Part shown: in pieces, positions 36,766 through 64,000 of the stretch | Position numbering within the stretch: position 1 is the stretch's first letter | Layout: each line of letters opens with the position of its first letter | NCBI GenBank assembly: GCA_905116865.2 | Contig: CAJHNH020002001.1 | Span: forward strand, 519,619-583,618 | Direction of reading: 5' to 3' | Length of the DNA: 64,000 nt | DNA from: Candidula unifasciata | Lineage: Eukaryota > Mollusca > Gastropoda > Stylommatophora > Geomitridae | Translations under genes and position numbers: made by a program | The notes under the pieces: generated by a model | The model's database searches: none | What the model saw: the letters and a program-made list of their open reading frames with translations, nothing else | Told to the model about the DNA's origin: nothing

Positions 36766-37321
36766 GCATTCCGCACAAATCCAAGCGTGCTCAGATCGCC
36801 TGATTCAATAGCTTTACAAGCTTAATTAAGACGACTTGATAGCGCCTGTTATGTTTTGAGTATTCTTGTGCACTTAATAAAATGTTCATGTCGGATTGTT
36901 CCAACTTATACCTTCATGTCCACCATTTTGGAGAGAAATAAAGAGTCGTGGTTTTTTGGTGCTTTCATGTTCGTGATATACGTCACAATTTCAACTTTCC
37001 GCGGAATTAACTGTGTTAACCTAAATGTCACAAGTACAATTTTGGCCGAAAGTTACTGGCCTGTTTAATTATTGCGTAAACACTGGTACCTCGAGTAACT
37101 AACGCCTCCAGCCACGAACAGATCGGCCCACGAATACAATTTCCGAGCAAATTTTATCTCGACCCGCAAACCATGCCTGGCCGCACCAACGCACAAACAT
37201 GGCTTTGGCGCCAAGGTTACCCTACCCCTTTCAACGAACTAACGATGACAGTGATAATAATGATATAAAAACAGCAAACATCATGTTAATTAATGACGAC
37301 AAATCAGTTATAGTACAGTAT

Positions 37322-37520
37322 TAGACGCTTGCCTGCCATGCTCACGTCTTGGGTTTAAAACCGCATCGAAATAGATTTTTTTTCTACATTGACTCCCAGG
37401 CGGGCCCAGTCTAACATTGGTATCACAAAGTGTCCGTTGAAAGTAAAGGCAGCCAGTGTGACGTTGACAACACCATCCGTCGATGACCGATTGGTTTACA
37501 AATATCTTGGTCTAGCACTG
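37322..37520 (+). mobile_element. Old SINE-B copy
   Basis: GACGCTTGCCTGCCATGCTC, GGGTTTAAAACCGCATCG (degraded B box), GACTCCCAGGCGGGCCCAGT, GAAAGTAAAGGCAGCCAGTG. The GACTGACTGACC repeat and an HP copy follow. Confidence 0.6.
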
Positions 37521-37589
37521 CAAGCCGGATGCTGCAGTGGCCGACTGACTGACCGACTGACTGACCGACTGACTGACCGACTGACTTTC

Positions 37590-37775
37590 TACCCCACCAG
37601 GACATCACACAAGCCATAAACACCCGATGACACAATGTGCCACCATGTGGATGAGGATCACCGTGGAGAGGTCCCGGAAACCGCGTTCAGCCTTTAGGCC
37701 ATATTTATGGCCATGCTATATTGCGGCCCCTGGAAAGAGCCAGAGTAGGGCTTCAAATAACGAAAAATTTCATCC
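37590..37775 (-). mobile_element. HP repeat, minus strand, GACT tail
   Basis: CCCCACCAGGACATCACACA, then CACCATGTGGATGAGGATCA, hairpin region TGGAAAGAGCCAGAGTAGGG. The tail side carries GACTGACCGACTGACTGACC (37,541-37,585). Confidence 0.85.
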
Positions 37776-38027
37776 GGTGAAACCGGTGTGGTAACCCGTG
37801 AACTAGAAGGAAACAGTGTATTTATATTTCACCATCACCATCATCATCATCATCAGCAGCAGCAGCGTCATCAAGTATTTTTTTTTTTTTTTTTGTGTGG
37901 TCAACTGGCGTGGGCAGTCGTGCCTCTCCACAACCTGCCATTCCATGCATGACAAACGGTTGCTAACAATCATCTCGGGTTGTCGACCCTTTCATTAAAT
38001 TGATAGTAGTATTAGTAGTCGACGTTT

Positions 38028-38215
38028 ACCCCACCAGGACATCACACAAGCTATAAACACCCGATGACACAGAGTGCCACCATGTGGATGAGGATCACCG
38101 TAGAGAGGTCCCAGAAACCGCGTTCAGCCATTAGGCCATATTTATAGTCAGACTATATTGCGGCCCCTGGCAAGAGCCAGGGTGGGGCTTCAGAATAGAT
38201 AAAAGTTGCATCTCA
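38028..38215 (-). mobile_element. HP repeat, minus strand, TAG-rich tail
   Basis: ACCCCACCAGGACATCACAC, CCACCATGTGGATGAGGATC, hairpin CCTGGCAAGAGCCAGG, end TTGCATCTCAC. The tail side is GATAGTAGTATTAGTAGT. It ends about 230 bases before NCX exon 1. Confidence 0.85.
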
Positions 38216-38445
38216 CAAGGAGAAGACAGAATACTATTAAATTGATTTCATAACACTGAACATAATAACCAATATAATCCACGAAATGTGTTCGTATCTT
38301 TACAGAATAACCGTTGCAACTAAATGAAAACACATCTTCAGCTCTAGTGAAGAAAGATACAATCAGCCGTATCCTGGATGACACCCTGAGAGACAGCTGG
38401 ATCTATGACATTCTGTAATCTGGTCGCTGTTGACCTCTCCCAAAG

Positions 38446-62729
<24,284 letters not shown>

Positions 62730-62929
62730 GTGAGTTTTCTATAATCTTTTGGTCAAAAATTACTTTTTTTTGCACACTACCAAGTCCTCCGGGTAACTAC
62801 AGAGGAAGAGGTGCAGAGATACTTGGATTTCTCAACATAACAACAGCAAAAGCACAAAACATGAAAATAACATTTGAAAAAAAAAAAAAGGTATGACCAT
62901 TACAAGAGCAGAACAACCAATAAAGATAT

Positions 62930-63515
62930 GCAAAGAACACCAATAATTCAAGCAAGCAAAAGACTTGACGTATCTAGGAAGCATAATATCATCCAGTGGA
63001 AACATGGAAACAGAACACAGATGTGTTAAAACAAATCAAATCATTTGAAAGATGCTACCAAGTTTGCAAACAGATACTATACAATACAATATTTTTTTTT
63101 TTTACCAGCATTGTGAAATCAGTACCAAATGTGGAAATCAACAGAAAACAGAAAAATCGAAACAACAGCATGAAATATCTACGATGAATCCCAAATGTAA
63201 CTAGAAAAGACAGGATCAGAAATGATGATATAAGGAAAGAGATTAGGACACAACCAGTGCTAAACTATACCAAGAGATCAAATGGTTTGGACATGTGACA
63301 CGACTGCCACCAGATAGTGCACCATTGAGAGCTCTGTCATTTGGACATAATGGAAGTGGAGCTAGAGGTCGACCCTTTAAATGATGGATAAAAAGAATAT
63401 CTGAGATGGTAAATAACAACATCAAAATAGCACAAATCAAAGCCACAAAGCCAGCACACAATGCCTCTCCAAAACCTGACGCCGAAAGGCACAACAGGAC
63501 TAGAGAATAAGAAGA
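62930..63515 (+). pseudogene. LINE C-terminal relic in intron 9, AAG tail
   Basis: KDLTYLGSIISSSGNMETE, VLKQIKSFERCYQVCKQI, then NRKQKNRNNSMKYLR, ITRKDRIRNDDIRKEIRTQPVLNYTKRSNGLDMxHDCHQ, RALSFGHNGSGARGRPFK, and a tail of AAGAAGAAGAAG. Long but shifted and stop-ridden. Confidence 0.7.
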
Positions 63516-63544
63516 AGAAGAATCACTTTTGAGATTCTTCTTCT

Positions 63545-63895
63545 TCTTCAGCATTCCAAGCCCTTAAGGTTCATTGCTGCAGATATCACCCACCTCACCT
63601 CCAATCATCTCTCTGGTTGGCCTTCTCTTTCCAGTTTGTGACACCAAGTGTTTGTAGGTCTGTCTGGACATTTTCTCTCCATCGTCTTCTCGGTCTTCCT
63701 CCTGGTCTACGACCATTCATCTCCCTTGTGTATACAGTTTTTACTTCTCTGTCATCTGATATTCTTTTGAGCTTAGTATTTAAATTGGCAGCCATAGTAG
63801 AGTTGTGGCTAGATGCTATCTGCAAGCCTGAAAGTCTGAGGCTCAAATCCATATTGAGGCTAATATCCTCTCTAGTGCAATCCTCTGCCAAAGGC
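63545..63895 (-). pseudogene. Minus-strand LINE C-terminal relic, GAA tail
   Basis: An open minus-strand stretch, 63,891-63,595, ends GRRPGGRPRRRWRENVQTDLQTLGVTNWKEKANQRDDWR, the canonical last segment of many LINE proteins. The tail faces left into GAAGAAGAAGAA at 63,534-63,550, opposite the tail of the plus-strand LINE. Confidence 0.7.
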
Positions 63896-64000
63896 CACTA
63901 GCACAAGCCGGATGACAGATTTGTTACAGACTTCTTACAATTTTGTGTTAACAGAGAAAAAAGTAACACCCACTACTGTTACATTGTAGCTCAAAATGTT

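Noticed and set aside
63595..63891. Host gene on the minus strand
   Set aside because: The GRRPGGRPRRRWRENVQTD end is a LINE hallmark, followed by a GAA tail.

Overview
The window is nuclear DNA of an animal: one gene with large spliced introns, many degenerate non-LTR retrotransposon tails, tRNA-derived SINEs, and very long micro- and minisatellites. The repeat style and the divergent Na+/Ca2+ exchanger suggest a mollusc, perhaps a heterobranch gastropod. That is an inference; no taxon-diagnostic gene is present.

Layout. Positions 1-38.4 kb hold no cellular gene I can support. They are a mosaic of simple repeats (tetranucleotide blocks at 0.93-1.61 kb, CTT at 15 kb, GAA at 29.5 kb), 5'-truncated LINEs on both strands, at least four tRNA-like or short interspersed families (named SINE-A to SINE-D here), a short repeat with a conserved hairpin (named HP here), and satellites at 22.6-23.4 and 32.1-32.4 kb. 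From 38,446 to 62,729 on the + strand lie nine exons of an SLC8-type Na+/Ca2+ exchanger, giving 575 codons plus one base. They cover the extracellular N terminus, the first transmembrane bundle with the alpha-1 repeat, a short basic regulatory region, and two Calx-beta domains. The C-terminal half (second transmembrane bundle with alpha-2) must lie beyond the right edge. The introns (9.9, 1.3, 2.6, 3.1, 2.5, 0.7, 1.8 and 0.8 kb, then an open one) are filled with the same repeats, including an RNase H LINE and a broken hAT-like transposase in intron 1.

Most notable observations. (1) Intron 1 opens with a 41-bp tandem array whose unit is a copy of the exon 1/intron 1 junction, so the real 5' splice site is followed by many near-identical decoy donors. 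(2) A 24-bp array in intron 5 repeats both an acceptor-like and a donor-like motif in each unit. (3) A retrotransposon nested in another LINE at 7.8-8.2 kb has a 9-bp target-site duplication and a relative with the empty site at 28.4 kb. (4) Every well-preserved end of the HP repeat abuts a different microsatellite, and LINE 3' ends run into simple repeats. Both suggest retroelement tails seeded the window's microsatellites. (5) Two tetranucleotide loci show an A-B-A block structure. The many long translated reading frames of low complexity are artefacts of these repeats and are not annotated as genes.
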